Source: a virus
DNA length: 64,000 bases
Strand: one strand, 5' to 3'
Virus record (IMG/VR): IMGVR_UViG_3300045971_000277
Location: 37,897 to 101,896 of that record
Shown here: positions 45,830-54,681 of the stretch, piece by piece
Numbering within the stretch: the stretch's first letter is position 1
Layout: each line of letters opens with the position of its first letter
Made by a program: the position numbers and the translations under genes
The notes under the pieces: model-generated
Databases searched by the model: none
Told to the model about the DNA's origin: nothing
Seen by the model: only the letters and a program-made list of their open reading frames with translations

Positions 45830-46972
45830 ATGAGCCTTGATAATATCAGAGTGTTTGGCATGATGATGCGGACCACTGCGACTGGCGCGCCTCCTCCGGG
45901 AGGTGGAGGAGGTGGAGGAGGTGGTGGAGGTGGCGGTGGAGGCGTGCCGATGCCGTTCGACGTTACTGCGTTGCGAATCAATGCTGAAGTACTATCGTGG
46001 AGTCCTGGCAGTACTGCGATGACATTTGAGACGCTTCCTCTTACACTTGTTGGCACTGGACTAAATACAATAACCACTGTAACTCTTAACGGTGAAGAAG
46101 GGTGGGTCTCCATACAAGCGCAGTCGGCATCAGAAATAACATTCTATAACATACCCGTATCTCCTTTGGAAAACTATGGGATGGAAAATCATCCCCATAC
46201 CCAGACACTGACAATATCGGACGGTACCAATAGTTTTGATATTACTATCGGCGTCATGTTGACGCCGAGGCCGCAAGCCAACTCTATTGATAGTAGCAAC
46301 ATTCTTGCCAACTGGTCTACTGAGCTATACTATAACAGTCTAGATTATTATGGTGTTTATCTACAAAACCCAGCTACAAATTCTGCCCCGGTATTATTAA
46401 GATATACAGCCAATAGAGTACCATCGTATGCAGATAAGTTACTTACTACAGCTGAGATACCCATCAACTCAGGCAGATTCGTGTATGTAACTGGAGTTAT
46501 CACGAAACAAGTCGGGATGGATTGGGTTAAGTCAGTCGAGAGCCCATTCTTAAACCAATTGTTCGTTGGGTTGGCTAATGCACCACCGACCACGACAGAT
46601 TTTGGTAGGTATACAGACGGTGGGTGGGTTTGGGAATCACAAATCGGCCAATTTGTACCTGCGGTCCAAACCGATATCATAATACGAGGACTACGTCTAG
46701 AGACAGTTACGTGGATTGAGTTCTTAAATGGCGCCGGTACAACAATTGATGTGTGGGATCCTGCTAACCCGGCTGGTAGTGGGTACCGGGTTGGTGCGTG
46801 GGCGGAACGTTCGTGGTCGCTCAATGCCAATCCCGGATCTCCCACGTATAACACCTGTGAAATACATATTAGGATGGACTTGGGTACGCCAATCACGAAT
46901 GTTAGAAACCTTCGTCTATATAATGATGTCGGTAGTACCTTATTGCCTGCCACGATCGGGTGGGCTGTATAA
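45830..46972 (+). CDS. Baseplate/fibre protein with polyglycine hinge and IPT-like domain
   Basis: The 380-residue product has a short N-terminus (MSLDNIRVFGMMMRTTATGAPPP), then 15 consecutive glycines at about residues 24-38. A domain follows with LPLTLVGTGLNTITTVTLNG and a later strand pattern typical of IPT/TIG (immunoglobulin-like) domains, then two similar beta domains (VQTDIIIRGLRLETVTWIEFLNG). The glycine run mixes GGA, GGT and GGC codons. It is probably a flexible attachment of a fibre or decoration to the baseplate. Confidence 0.5.
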   Translation: MSLDNIRVFGMMMRTTATGAPPPGGGGGGGGGGGGGGGVPMPFDVTALRINAEVLSWSPGSTAMTFETLPLTLVGTGLNTITTVTLNGEEGWVSIQAQSASEITFYNIPVSPLENYGMENHPHTQTLTISDGTNSFDITIGVMLTPRPQANSIDSSNILANWSTELYYNSLDYYGVYLQNPATNSAPVLLRYTANRVPSYADKLLTTAEIPINSGRFVYVTGVITKQVGMDWVKSVESPFLNQLFVGLANAPPTTTDFGRYTDGGWVWESQIGQFVPAVQTDIIIRGLRLETVTWIEFLNGAGTTIDVWDPANPAGSGYRVGAWAERSWSLNANPGSPTYNTCEIHIRMDLGTPITNVRNLRLYNDVGSTLLPATIGWAV

Positions 46973-46977
46973 TTGCC

Positions 46978-47000
46978 ATAGTGTAGGTTTACCACACTAT
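46978..47000 (+). promoter_or_regulatory. Hairpin and CTATAG palindrome before the last fibre gene
   Basis: ATAGTGT and ACACTAT form a 7-bp stem around a 9-base loop immediately after the upstream stop. It is followed by TATATAACC and the 14-base palindrome CAACCTATAGGTTG (about 47008-47021), then GAGGAG before the start at 47033. The combination resembles the gaps at 10679-10725 and 29071-29181. It may be a terminator plus late promoter or an RNA processing site. Confidence 0.3.
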
Positions 47001-47032
47001 TATATAACCAACCTATAGGTTGAGGAGAGTCC

Positions 47033-50000
47033 ATGTCACGTTCGTTATTCCCAGATGGCGTCGAGGTTACGCAAGCCGACTTAGTTCGCGAGTCTGATGC
47101 ACGCGACACGGCTTTATTAGATCGCTTTACTGACCTGACTCAGTTTGGGATCGCTAGCGGTCTAACCGTGACGGTCGCCACGACGACGACGTGTGTCAAA
47201 ATCGCAGTCGGCTCTGCTTATGCCGCGTCTGGCGAGCGCGTCGAAGTGTTGATGGAATTAGACAATAATAGCTTAGCTGATTATTCTAATGCGGCATTAA
47301 ACTACGTCACCTTAGTCTATACCGAAGTCTACGGCAGTCCGCAGGCGCATGAATCGTCTGGCCTTACCATGAACACGGCCGCGACTGACTCGTACCGTGT
47401 GCGTGTGTTTACTGCGGCCCAGTATGCTGCACTAAACCTCTCCGACCCAAACTTTAGCAACGACGCGGCTGACCGTACCGTACTATTGGCTATAGTCACA
47501 GCCAAGGGCGCTGGCGTTCCGCTTACTGCTGGCGATATACAGCTACCGACCACTAGTTCTTCAGTCATCTCGGTATCGCAGCCAATCATCAGTGGCGTCG
47601 TTATAATGTCTGCTGCTCCGGTCGTACCGGTTGGAACTGGTCAAATTAGGTATACCGCTGGCGTACCTGGAACATTGGAGTGGGCTGCACCCGGCGGCAC
47701 CTTCGGCACTCCGGTCTCGATCCCAACTGACGGCACATACACGTTAACGTCGAGCGCGGCTGCATACTCTATTCAGGTTAGTGTTATTGTGGCATCGCTC
47801 CCCAGCACGCTCGTCCCAGTCGTTAGCACAGTGCAGGTAACTAGTCTATACTCTACCACTATACCTCAATTTTCTGCTCGTGATGAGGTACACCGGCATA
47901 TGTTAGGCTCGGTCGCCCCGACTCGCAGCAATCCGCACGGGACGTCGATCGTCGATATCATTGGTGCCAGTGGTGGTGTCAATACTATTTTACAGGAACA
48001 CCAGGACAAGCTACACGCGAACGGAATTATAAAGAATAGCGCGTGGGGCCCATCACGGTCAACGTTAAAGCTCTCAATTCAGCACACTGGCGGGTCGTCT
48101 GATGCCATAGCGGTTGGTGCGTTTGGAGCTGGCGACGAAGCCATTGTAAACGGGCTCAGCATCACCAGCATAACATCGGCTTCATCGCCATTGTCATTCG
48201 CTGGCATGGTTACTGGGTGGCTTGAACTGTGGGGCATCTACTGTACTTATGATGTAATCGGAGTTGGAAGAGTTACCCGTGGCTACGATGACACGGCACC
48301 GCTGGCCCGCGTACGGATGAACGCGACCGGGACTGGGGTGGGCGGGATTAGCCCCGACCCATTTGGTGGCCTTATCCAGGTCGTCGACGTTTCTGATGGG
48401 TTTGTAACATCAGCATATCAAGATTTTAACATCCGTTACACTCTATCAGACGACATGCTGTGGCTTGAGGACCCAACTACGACGCAATACCCGATTCGTC
48501 TGACTGCTCGCCCAGCTACCGATACTATAGTGCGGCTGTGGCACTACGATGACGTGCGCTGGGTCGATGTGTGGGTCCGTGGTACTGGTTCATTTGTAGC
48601 CGACGCGTCTGTCAACATTCGTATATACGCACCTGCCACATCTAATTCAAGCATGCTGCTTGGGTATGTTGTGTCACACGGCACGGCGACGACAGTGTTG
48701 GGGTATGGACTATACGGGATCCCAGGCATCACAACTAATAACGTTGTCGACCGGCGTTCGTTCGGCACACAATCTTATGATAATTTAAGTGATGATGCGA
48801 TTAGTAAGTTAACGACGGACGACCGTCATAGTAACACGTACACCCGTGGATTCGGCCTTGGCACGATAGCTGGTGGGTCGCTACCGGTTCAAGGTGGCAT
48901 TATTTACGTTGGCGGTAAGCGGTACGAAGCAGCCAATCAGTCGGTCGCGGTTAGTGATGGTGTATCATACGTCTATGCTGCGATAGATTCAGCCGACGCG
49001 GTTGTGGTGTCTGTTAATACCAACTATGCTACCGCTGCATCACTCGGGACCGTCCTGTGGTCTATAACGGTAACAGCTGGGGTATTAACATCGTCGAATC
49101 GGCTGATTAGGCTCGGCACACAGATAGAGGATAAACTCGCCGTCACGGTTGACCCAGATGGCATAAATGGTGCGTTTACTACGCTGGCCGACGCTGTGGC
49201 ATATATCACCATTGTTGGCACTGGTACGCCATCAGAGATCGTCTGCCATCGCGGCACCTATGCAGTGTCTGCTCCCCTCGTACTGCCTGCCAATACATGG
49301 CTCCACGGCGACTCTGCCAATTCAGTTATCTTATCTAATTCTGGCTCAGCAACCGTTATAGTAACAGGCGGTGGGTGCAAGATCTCAGACCTATCAATCG
49401 TGAATGCGTCTAATACGAATACCGTTACTGGTATTCGCACGATCGGGTCTGATACGATCGAACACGTGACGTTTGATGGCGGTGCTCCTGGCGCACCAGT
49501 CAATGTTGTTGGGTTTGACATCACTAATGCTGCCAGCACCATTGTTGTGGTCTCCGACTGTATCCTAACTAAGTTTACGCTGGGCGTGCGCATAGCAGCT
49601 GGCGCTGTCAACGACGTAACAGTCCGCGATTGCGTCTTCACATTCGGGTTGGCTGTGGCTGGCACTAGCGCCATATACTCATCAGCTACTAACATCCTGA
49701 CGGTATCGGATTGCTCATTTAACTGGAATACAGCGGTGGTCGGTACATACGCTAGGGCGGGTATACAGCTAAGCGGATCTGGCCAAGCCACACTAATCAA
49801 CAATAATACAGCGTCGGACAATTCGGTGTTAACGGCGACACGTGATACGACGTTGGTCTACTCTGCGGCCACATCAACTGCTATCCATGACGTTATCATC
49901 TCTAACAACGTCGTGACAGACACTCGCACGCTCTGCTCGCTGTCAACCACCACAACATCTACGTTGCGCGGCATTACAATCGACTCCAATCAGTACACAC

Positions 50001-52006
50001 GCGCAGCACAGGCTGCGTATGCGTCCGGTACTTGCGCTGTGTATCTCGCGTCGTCCGACACTACATTAAATTACCCGACCGTCGGCCTATGCGACGTGTC
50101 AGTTACAAATAATAAGTTTACTAATCCAGGCGCCACCGTTATCTCCACCATTGGTCTTGTTGGCACACTAAACGTCATCAATAATACCATCCGTTCGGAC
50201 GATGGTAAGGGTGGTATTGGCATTTCGGTTACCACTACCACGGCTGGCACCAATAACGTCGCGGTGGCTAATATAACTGGTAATACTATCTATAACCTAC
50301 AGGGCACGTCTGGTAGCGGTGTCCACAATATTGGCGTATATGTCTATACTGCCGGACTGGTGCTGCACGCATGCAATATACTAGACAATACACTGACGGC
50401 GATTGGCAATGCTAATGGCACTACAGGTGCTGATGGCTACGGTATACAGATATTCTGCAATAGCGGCAGCGCTGTTGGCGACAAGATTAAGATCAATCAG
50501 AATATCATTGAGTCAGTAAAAACGCATTCAATCCTATCAAATGTCGGTACGTACACAAACGCGCAAGTCTGCAGCAATACCGTAAGGGGCTACAGCGGAT
50601 ATGGGATTAGGCTATTAGGAACCAATATGCATGGGTCTCTGGTATGCAACAATACCATAACGACAAACGGCGCCGGAGCGTCGGTCGTTGGTATCCTAAT
50701 TGGCCCGGGCATAACGGCTACCAATGTTGACCATAACGTACTATCCTATATCGGCACGACTGGCGCCACTGGCTGGCTATTAGAACTAAGCTCAGCCACC
50801 GACTCTAGCGTCAGCTATAACACAATCGACACTTGCAATGGCAATTACGCTATCGTATGGACCGGCACATTCAGCACCTGCAAAGTTGACGGCAATCGCA
50901 TGCTCAGCACGACTGCGCTTGCGCAGATCCGCTGTGCGGCGGCCACCAATACTAGCATTGATGACAATATATTATCAGAATTCTCTGCAATTGGAGTCCA
51001 GATTATCGCAGGCTGTACTGGGTCATCGATATCAAACAACAAGATGTCGGTTACAGCCGGAACCGGGCGCGGATTACAGGGCATATATTGTAATGCGAGC
51101 GTGACGTTCGATACGGTCAACATAAATAATAATATTATGAAGGGGCTTGGCCTAGCATTTAGTGGCACTGGCAACTTCTCGCCGATCGATATCCAAGTCA
51201 CCACAGTCTACACATGCTCATTTAGCCATAACAAAATAAAGTCTGTGGTAAACCCAACGGGCTCTGCTTCCGCCATTTACGTCGTCGGCACAGGAGTCTT
51301 TGTTGGTGCTGACGCAAGTAATAATGAAATAGACACTTTGTCTACTAAGACTGGTGCGGCGCAAAATGGCGGTGGCATAGTACTAACGTCTGGCATCGAC
51401 ATAAACGGCATAACAACAATTGGTAATCGTATATTCAGACATGCGGGCGCATCTGGACGCACGCATATAGCCATAATTATAACCGCTGGTGGCGCTGCCA
51501 AGACCGCGTATGACATAAACGCGTCAAATAATGTGATTGCTACCGATGGCAATTACGCGGGTGGCATATTTATTACTGCTGGGCCATCAGGACAAGGTAT
51601 TGGCAACGCCATTATGTCAGGTAATGCTGTAGAGCTGGTCGGGGGCACTGGCTCCATTTACCCGCTAGCTATGCTCAGCAATATTACCGGCAGTGGTAAT
51701 GGCATATATAATACTGTTGTATCAAATAACTCACTCTATATGGTTCAGGGCGACATTGGCATGATTGTGTTGGCTACGGGAGGTGCTGTCCCGGATAAAG
51801 TGTGGGCTACGTCAATCATCGGCAACTCAATGCGTAGTGGGGTGAGGACTGCAGGAGCCGTGATTATGAACGGCGCGGCCACTAGCATCGTGAGCGGCAA
51901 CACGGCTCCTAAAATACCGGGGACTGGAACCTACGTAAGCACATACGTCGTAGGCAACGCTATCGTCGGCGATGATGTCACTCTGACGCTGAACGTGGCA
52001 TATTAA
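47033..52006 (+). CDS. Long parallel beta-helix tail fibre/tailspike
   Basis: The 1657-residue product has GAGGAG upstream. The N-terminus (MSRSLFPDGVEVTQADL ... YAASGERVEV, about 1-75) looks like a baseplate-binding module. Residues 75-700 are mixed beta domains. From VTVDPDGINGAFTTLADAVAYI (about 702) begins a very long right-handed beta-helix with asparagine-ladder coils (ISNNVVTDT, VTNNKFTNPG, INNNIMKGL, ASNNVIATDG). This fold is typical of tailspikes that bind or cleave polysaccharide; catalytic residues cannot be assigned by eye. It is immediately followed by the endolysin. It is the second giant adhesin of the window without a signal peptide. Confidence 0.75.
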   Translation: MSRSLFPDGVEVTQADLVRESDARDTALLDRFTDLTQFGIASGLTVTVATTTTCVKIAVGSAYAASGERVEVLMELDNNSLADYSNAALNYVTLVYTEVYGSPQAHESSGLTMNTAATDSYRVRVFTAAQYAALNLSDPNFSNDAADRTVLLAIVTAKGAGVPLTAGDIQLPTTSSSVISVSQPIISGVVIMSAAPVVPVGTGQIRYTAGVPGTLEWAAPGGTFGTPVSIPTDGTYTLTSSAAAYSIQVSVIVASLPSTLVPVVSTVQVTSLYSTTIPQFSARDEVHRHMLGSVAPTRSNPHGTSIVDIIGASGGVNTILQEHQDKLHANGIIKNSAWGPSRSTLKLSIQHTGGSSDAIAVGAFGAGDEAIVNGLSITSITSASSPLSFAGMVTGWLELWGIYCTYDVIGVGRVTRGYDDTAPLARVRMNATGTGVGGISPDPFGGLIQVVDVSDGFVTSAYQDFNIRYTLSDDMLWLEDPTTTQYPIRLTARPATDTIVRLWHYDDVRWVDVWVRGTGSFVADASVNIRIYAPATSNSSMLLGYVVSHGTATTVLGYGLYGIPGITTNNVVDRRSFGTQSYDNLSDDAISKLTTDDRHSNTYTRGFGLGTIAGGSLPVQGGIIYVGGKRYEAANQSVAVSDGVSYVYAAIDSADAVVVSVNTNYATAASLGTVLWSITVTAGVLTSSNRLIRLGTQIEDKLAVTVDPDGINGAFTTLADAVAYITIVGTGTPSEIVCHRGTYAVSAPLVLPANTWLHGDSANSVILSNSGSATVIVTGGGCKISDLSIVNASNTNTVTGIRTIGSDTIEHVTFDGGAPGAPVNVVGFDITNAASTIVVVSDCILTKFTLGVRIAAGAVNDVTVRDCVFTFGLAVAGTSAIYSSATNILTVSDCSFNWNTAVVGTYARAGIQLSGSGQATLINNNTASDNSVLTATRDTTLVYSAATSTAIHDVIISNNVVTDTRTLCSLSTTTTSTLRGITIDSNQYTRAAQAAYASGTCAVYLASSDTTLNYPTVGLCDVSVTNNKFTNPGATVISTIGLVGTLNVINNTIRSDDGKGGIGISVTTTTAGTNNVAVANITGNTIYNLQGTSGSGVHNIGVYVYTAGLVLHACNILDNTLTAIGNANGTTGADGYGIQIFCNSGSAVGDKIKINQNIIESVKTHSILSNVGTYTNAQVCSNTVRGYSGYGIRLLGTNMHGSLVCNNTITTNGAGASVVGILIGPGITATNVDHNVLSYIGTTGATGWLLELSSATDSSVSYNTIDTCNGNYAIVWTGTFSTCKVDGNRMLSTTALAQIRCAAATNTSIDDNILSEFSAIGVQIIAGCTGSSISNNKMSVTAGTGRGLQGIYCNASVTFDTVNINNNIMKGLGLAFSGTGNFSPIDIQVTTVYTCSFSHNKIKSVVNPTGSASAIYVVGTGVFVGADASNNEIDTLSTKTGAAQNGGGIVLTSGIDINGITTIGNRIFRHAGASGRTHIAIIITAGGAAKTAYDINASNNVIATDGNYAGGIFITAGPSGQGIGNAIMSGNAVELVGGTGSIYPLAMLSNITGSGNGIYNTVVSNNSLYMVQGDIGMIVLATGGAVPDKVWATSIIGNSMRSGVRTAGAVIMNGAATSIVSGNTAPKIPGTGTYVSTYVVGNAIVGDDVTLTLNVAY

Positions 52007-52008
52007 TT

Positions 52009-52539
52009 ATGGAACAGCCAAAACTCACGCGATATCAGGCGAATCCTGCGACATTTGCTAAGGCGCATCGGACGGCCGAGAATATCGACCGTCTGCTGAT
52101 CCATACGATGGAAGGCACATATGACGGCACCCGGCAGTGGTTTGAGAAAGGCGCGACGGCTGCGTCCCATTATTGCATTGCTCGCGACGGCAGAATTGCT
52201 CAGTTTGTCGACGAGGCCGACATCGCGTACCACGCCGCCAATTGGGACTACAATGTGAGGTCAATCGGGATCGAGCTTGAAGCGGCATTGGACGCAAAGA
52301 GCCAGAAGCTCTATGGGTTTCCTCCGAATGACTTCCCCATTGTCATGCTGGGTAGCTTAGTCGAGCTTAGCCGATGGATCCTTGAACGGTACTCACTTAT
52401 TATCCCGGATCGTCGTCATATTATTGGCCACAATGAGGTGCCGGACCCGCGTGACCCGACTAAGATGGGTGGTGCAGGTGGACACCAGGACCCGGGACAG
52501 CACTTTAAATGGGATGAGTACATGTCATCTATACAGTAA
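52009..52539 (+). CDS. N-acetylmuramoyl-L-alanine amidase (endolysin)
   Basis: The 176-residue product is a single Amidase_2-type domain that cleaves the amide bond between MurNAc and L-Ala in peptidoglycan. Zinc ligands are probably H32 (LLIHTMEG), H141 (IIGHNEV) and D161 (GGHQDPG); E89 in SIGIELE is the likely catalytic acid. No signal peptide or cell-wall-binding domain is present, so release would need a holin. The gene starts two bases after the fibre gene and ends 11 bases inside the convergent HNH gene. Alternative: a virion-associated lysin, given its place at the end of the tail operon. Confidence 0.85.
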   Translation: MEQPKLTRYQANPATFAKAHRTAENIDRLLIHTMEGTYDGTRQWFEKGATAASHYCIARDGRIAQFVDEADIAYHAANWDYNVRSIGIELEAALDAKSQKLYGFPPNDFPIVMLGSLVELSRWILERYSLIIPDRRHIIGHNEVPDPRDPTKMGGAGGHQDPGQHFKWDEYMSSIQ

Positions 52540-53134
52540 GTTTAGGACATTTACCACCATTAGTGGCCCTGCCGCAGTTACAGTTCCAGCATAATACCTT
52601 TACTATCGGCGGGTAATTATTTTTACGTAGGTCTTTGTATATGCGCCCACCGGCTCCACTACTGCCTATGCGCTTCTTATGCGCAGATCCGTCATTTTGT
52701 ACGTGATCTAAGGTTAGGCATTTTGGCGTAGACTCACTACACCCACATTCACAGGAGCATTTATATCCGCCGTATGCGCTAAATACTTCATCTCTGAGTT
52801 TTTGGTGTCTGTCTCTATTTTTAACCCTACACTTCTCGCAATGCACAGACCCAAGTATGGCCTTATCTGGACACGATAGACAATTACCATGTGCACGCTT
52901 ATTATCAAATCTTTTCTTGGCTCTTTTCTTGTGCCCGTCCATGCACTTCTTACATAAGCTACGACCCTCAGTCGCCTTATTCGTGCACTTTTGACATATC
53001 CCGTTAGCAGTTTTTATGGTTATTCTATCCTTGGCCTTTTTGCCATGGTCCATCCTGCACTGCTGGCACAGAGTCATATCGCCTGCATCATTATTGCAAT
53101 AGCGACATTGATTGATAGACGGGAATCGTGTCAT
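52529..53134 (-). CDS. HNH homing endonuclease with zinc-finger array
   Basis: ATG 53134 was chosen because the frame upstream lacks similarity and reads through the terminator; the product is 201 residues. It has three CxxC-x(9-12)-CxxC zinc knuckles (CRYCNND/CQQC, CQKCTNK/CKKC, CLSCPDK/CEKC) separated by basic linkers. A nuclease part follows: CSCECGC, CLTLDHVQNDG with the catalytic His, and a VLCWNCNCGRATNGGKC end. This is a common phage HNH family. Its 3' end overlaps the endolysin's 3' end by 11 bases tail to tail. It lies downstream of the terminator of the leftward operon, so it may need its own promoter. It is AT-rich. Confidence 0.85.
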   Translation of the reverse strand: MTRFPSINQCRYCNNDAGDMTLCQQCRMDHGKKAKDRITIKTANGICQKCTNKATEGRSLCKKCMDGHKKRAKKRFDNKRAHGNCLSCPDKAILGSVHCEKCRVKNRDRHQKLRDEVFSAYGGYKCSCECGCSESTPKCLTLDHVQNDGSAHKKRIGSSGAGGRIYKDLRKNNYPPIVKVLCWNCNCGRATNGGKCPKLTV

Positions 53135-53216
53135 GTAATGATATTTCCGTCTCGCGTCGCTGTGGCAATACAGCACTTCCCATGGCAGCCTTATATGGAG
53201 TCGATCCAATAAAGCT

Positions 53217-53248
53217 GAGGCGGCACCCGTCTGTCCCGGGGCCGCCTC
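53217..53248 (-). terminator. Probable terminator of the leftward operon
   Basis: GAGGCGGC (53217-53224) pairs perfectly with GCCGCCTC (53241-53248), and an inner CCCG/CGGG pair extends the hairpin. On the minus strand the hairpin is followed by AGCTTTATT, a short U-rich tail. It stands 29 bases after the stop of the last small gene of the replication operon and before the HNH gene. Confidence 0.65.
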
Positions 53249-53276
53249 GCAACGGTTTCGACGCGTGGTCGGTCCG

Positions 53277-53447
53277 CTAAATCGCGATCGCTGTGTCTCC
53301 CGCTTTTTCCTTCGCACGCTCGGCGGTTTCGGCCGCCATCGTGCGCCCCAACGACTCAAAAAGCATCCGGCGTTCGTCTGACCTCAACTGCCGGATTTGG
53401 TCCAATACCACGCCGATCGTCAGCTTCTTCTGCTTTTCAGACTTCAC
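53277..53447 (-). CDS. Small helical protein, unknown
   Basis: The start is set at GTG 53447 because AGGAGAT lies just upstream; the longer frame to 53543 would overlap the zinc-ribbon gene. The 56-residue product is one long amphipathic helix region (LTIGVVLDQIRQLRSDERRMLFESLGRTM) with an Ala/Glu/Lys-rich tail. It is the last gene of the leftward operon. No family was recognised. Confidence 0.55.
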   Translation of the reverse strand: MKSEKQKKLTIGVVLDQIRQLRSDERRMLFESLGRTMAAETAERAKEKAGDTAIAI

Positions 53448-53458
53448 GTAATCTCCTA

Positions 53459-53653
53459 TTAACGGCGCCAGCCAGCGGCTGCGTGGCTGTCTACCCTTGG
53501 ACAGGATAGTATACGATATCCAGGTTCTTGGCAATCCGGACACAGGATGACGTCACCGTCCTTCGCCATCGCCTCAAACTGGTGCGAGCACTTTTTGCAC
53601 TCGAAATCAAACATCTTGGCTACTTTGCCTGCCTTGGCTGCCGGTACCCTCAT
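53459..53653 (-). CDS. FmdB-like zinc-ribbon protein
   Basis: ATG 53653 overlaps the upstream stop by ATGA (64 residues); an internal ATG at 53614 would give the more usual FmdB-like start (MFDFECKKCSHQFE). The motif is CKKC-x(18)-CPDC, a zinc ribbon typical of small FmdB-family regulatory proteins, followed by GYRILSCPRVDSHAAAGWRR. In phages such proteins are frequent and uncharacterised; DNA or RNA binding is assumed. Confidence 0.6.
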   Translation of the reverse strand: MRVPAAKAGKVAKMFDFECKKCSHQFEAMAKDGDVILCPDCQEPGYRILSCPRVDSHAAAGWRR

Positions 53654-54681
53654 GTGGCCGCCTGCTCATTGTTAGCCTCAACCATTTCATCCTTCGGCCC
53701 GGTCTTACCCTCCGGATCAGTGTCGAGTACCACAGCCTCCTTAAGGATCAGGCTGCGCATAGCATCTGCGTACTGATGCATATTGGTCAGGCTGGAGTCG
53801 CCTTCGATCCCATGGAACCGGCCCCACGCACGCCAGATCAAGTGATGGATGGTGCGCTGGGTGACCGAAGCTGAAATAACCGACAGGATAGTGTCGCGAT
53901 TTGAGTAGCCTGACTGTTTGATGAATTCGGCCTCAGACTTGAACATGCTGACGTTTCCCTGATAAAGCTCAACCGCCTTGTACTGCCGCCACGATTCAGG
54001 TAGAGGCGTCATCAGGCAGAGTTCACCCAAGTGCTGCAAGATGAGCGCCGCCACGCGCTCCTCGCGCTGATGTGTGAGGCTATCTTCGGCCTCACGCTCA
54101 TACGTGGACCGCATCTGCGCCAGCGTCTCAAACCCGGCCGACACAGCGAGATCGTCATTGATCTCTGGCTGCTTGAACTCTTCCTGCTTCGACGTCAGCT
54201 TGCCATTAACGTACTGAGCAATGAGGTCGAGGTTAAGCGCCTCCATGTAAACACGGAAGAAGCGCGGGACGACGATAGCGACGTCTGGCTTCCACTTGAC
54301 TTCAGGCTCAAAATAGCCCTGCGCCATAATCTCATACCGGTCCTGTACCAGCTTATACTGGACCTGTATCCACGACAGGATATCGCGGTCAACCTTGGCG
54401 GCCTTCGCTGCGTCGCGCACTACACCAAGCACGACGGGCTCGTAGAACTGTGCGGCCCCGCCCAAGACGTTGATGATGCGGACCCGCATCTCGTCCACCG
54501 GGGTGCCCTGACGGAACCCCTTGTACGCCTTGTCCAATACCGCCTTTGACAGCTTCTTGCTGGTTTCGGCCCAGTACTGGTCTAGCTTGGGCTCTAGCTC
54601 GTCCTTTGGGACTAGCGTCCTAAACTGGTACGGCGTGGCCTGCTCAAAAGCTTCAAATGACGCTGCGGTCGGTTCGGACAT
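53650..54681 (-). CDS. Trigger-factor-like ribosome-associated chaperone lacking the PPIase domain
   Basis: The 343-residue product resembles trigger factor (Tig) in two regions. Residues 20-145 match the ribosome-binding domain: VPKDELEPKLDQ, then GFRQGTPVDEMR at 55-66 (the family loop is GFRxGxxP, which contacts ribosomal protein L23), VVLGVVRDAAKAAKVD, and a 'PEVKW' strand. Residues 172-290 match the C-terminal substrate arm: QPEINDDLAVSAGFETLAQMRSTYEREAEDSL followed by long helices. The FKBP-type PPIase domain of about 100 residues is missing; only about 25 residues join the two parts. An acidic C-terminal tail follows. It overlaps the Rad50-like gene by 29 bases. Function inferred: co-translational folding of phage proteins. 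An alternative is a structural fold without ribosome binding. Confidence 0.65.
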   Translation of the reverse strand: MSEPTAASFEAFEQATPYQFRTLVPKDELEPKLDQYWAETSKKLSKAVLDKAYKGFRQGTPVDEMRVRIINVLGGAAQFYEPVVLGVVRDAAKAAKVDRDILSWIQVQYKLVQDRYEIMAQGYFEPEVKWKPDVAIVVPRFFRVYMEALNLDLIAQYVNGKLTSKQEEFKQPEINDDLAVSAGFETLAQMRSTYEREAEDSLTHQREERVAALILQHLGELCLMTPLPESWRQYKAVELYQGNVSMFKSEAEFIKQSGYSNRDTILSVISASVTQRTIHHLIWRAWGRFHGIEGDSSLTNMHQYADAMRSLILKEAVVLDTDPEGKTGPKDEMVEANNEQAAT

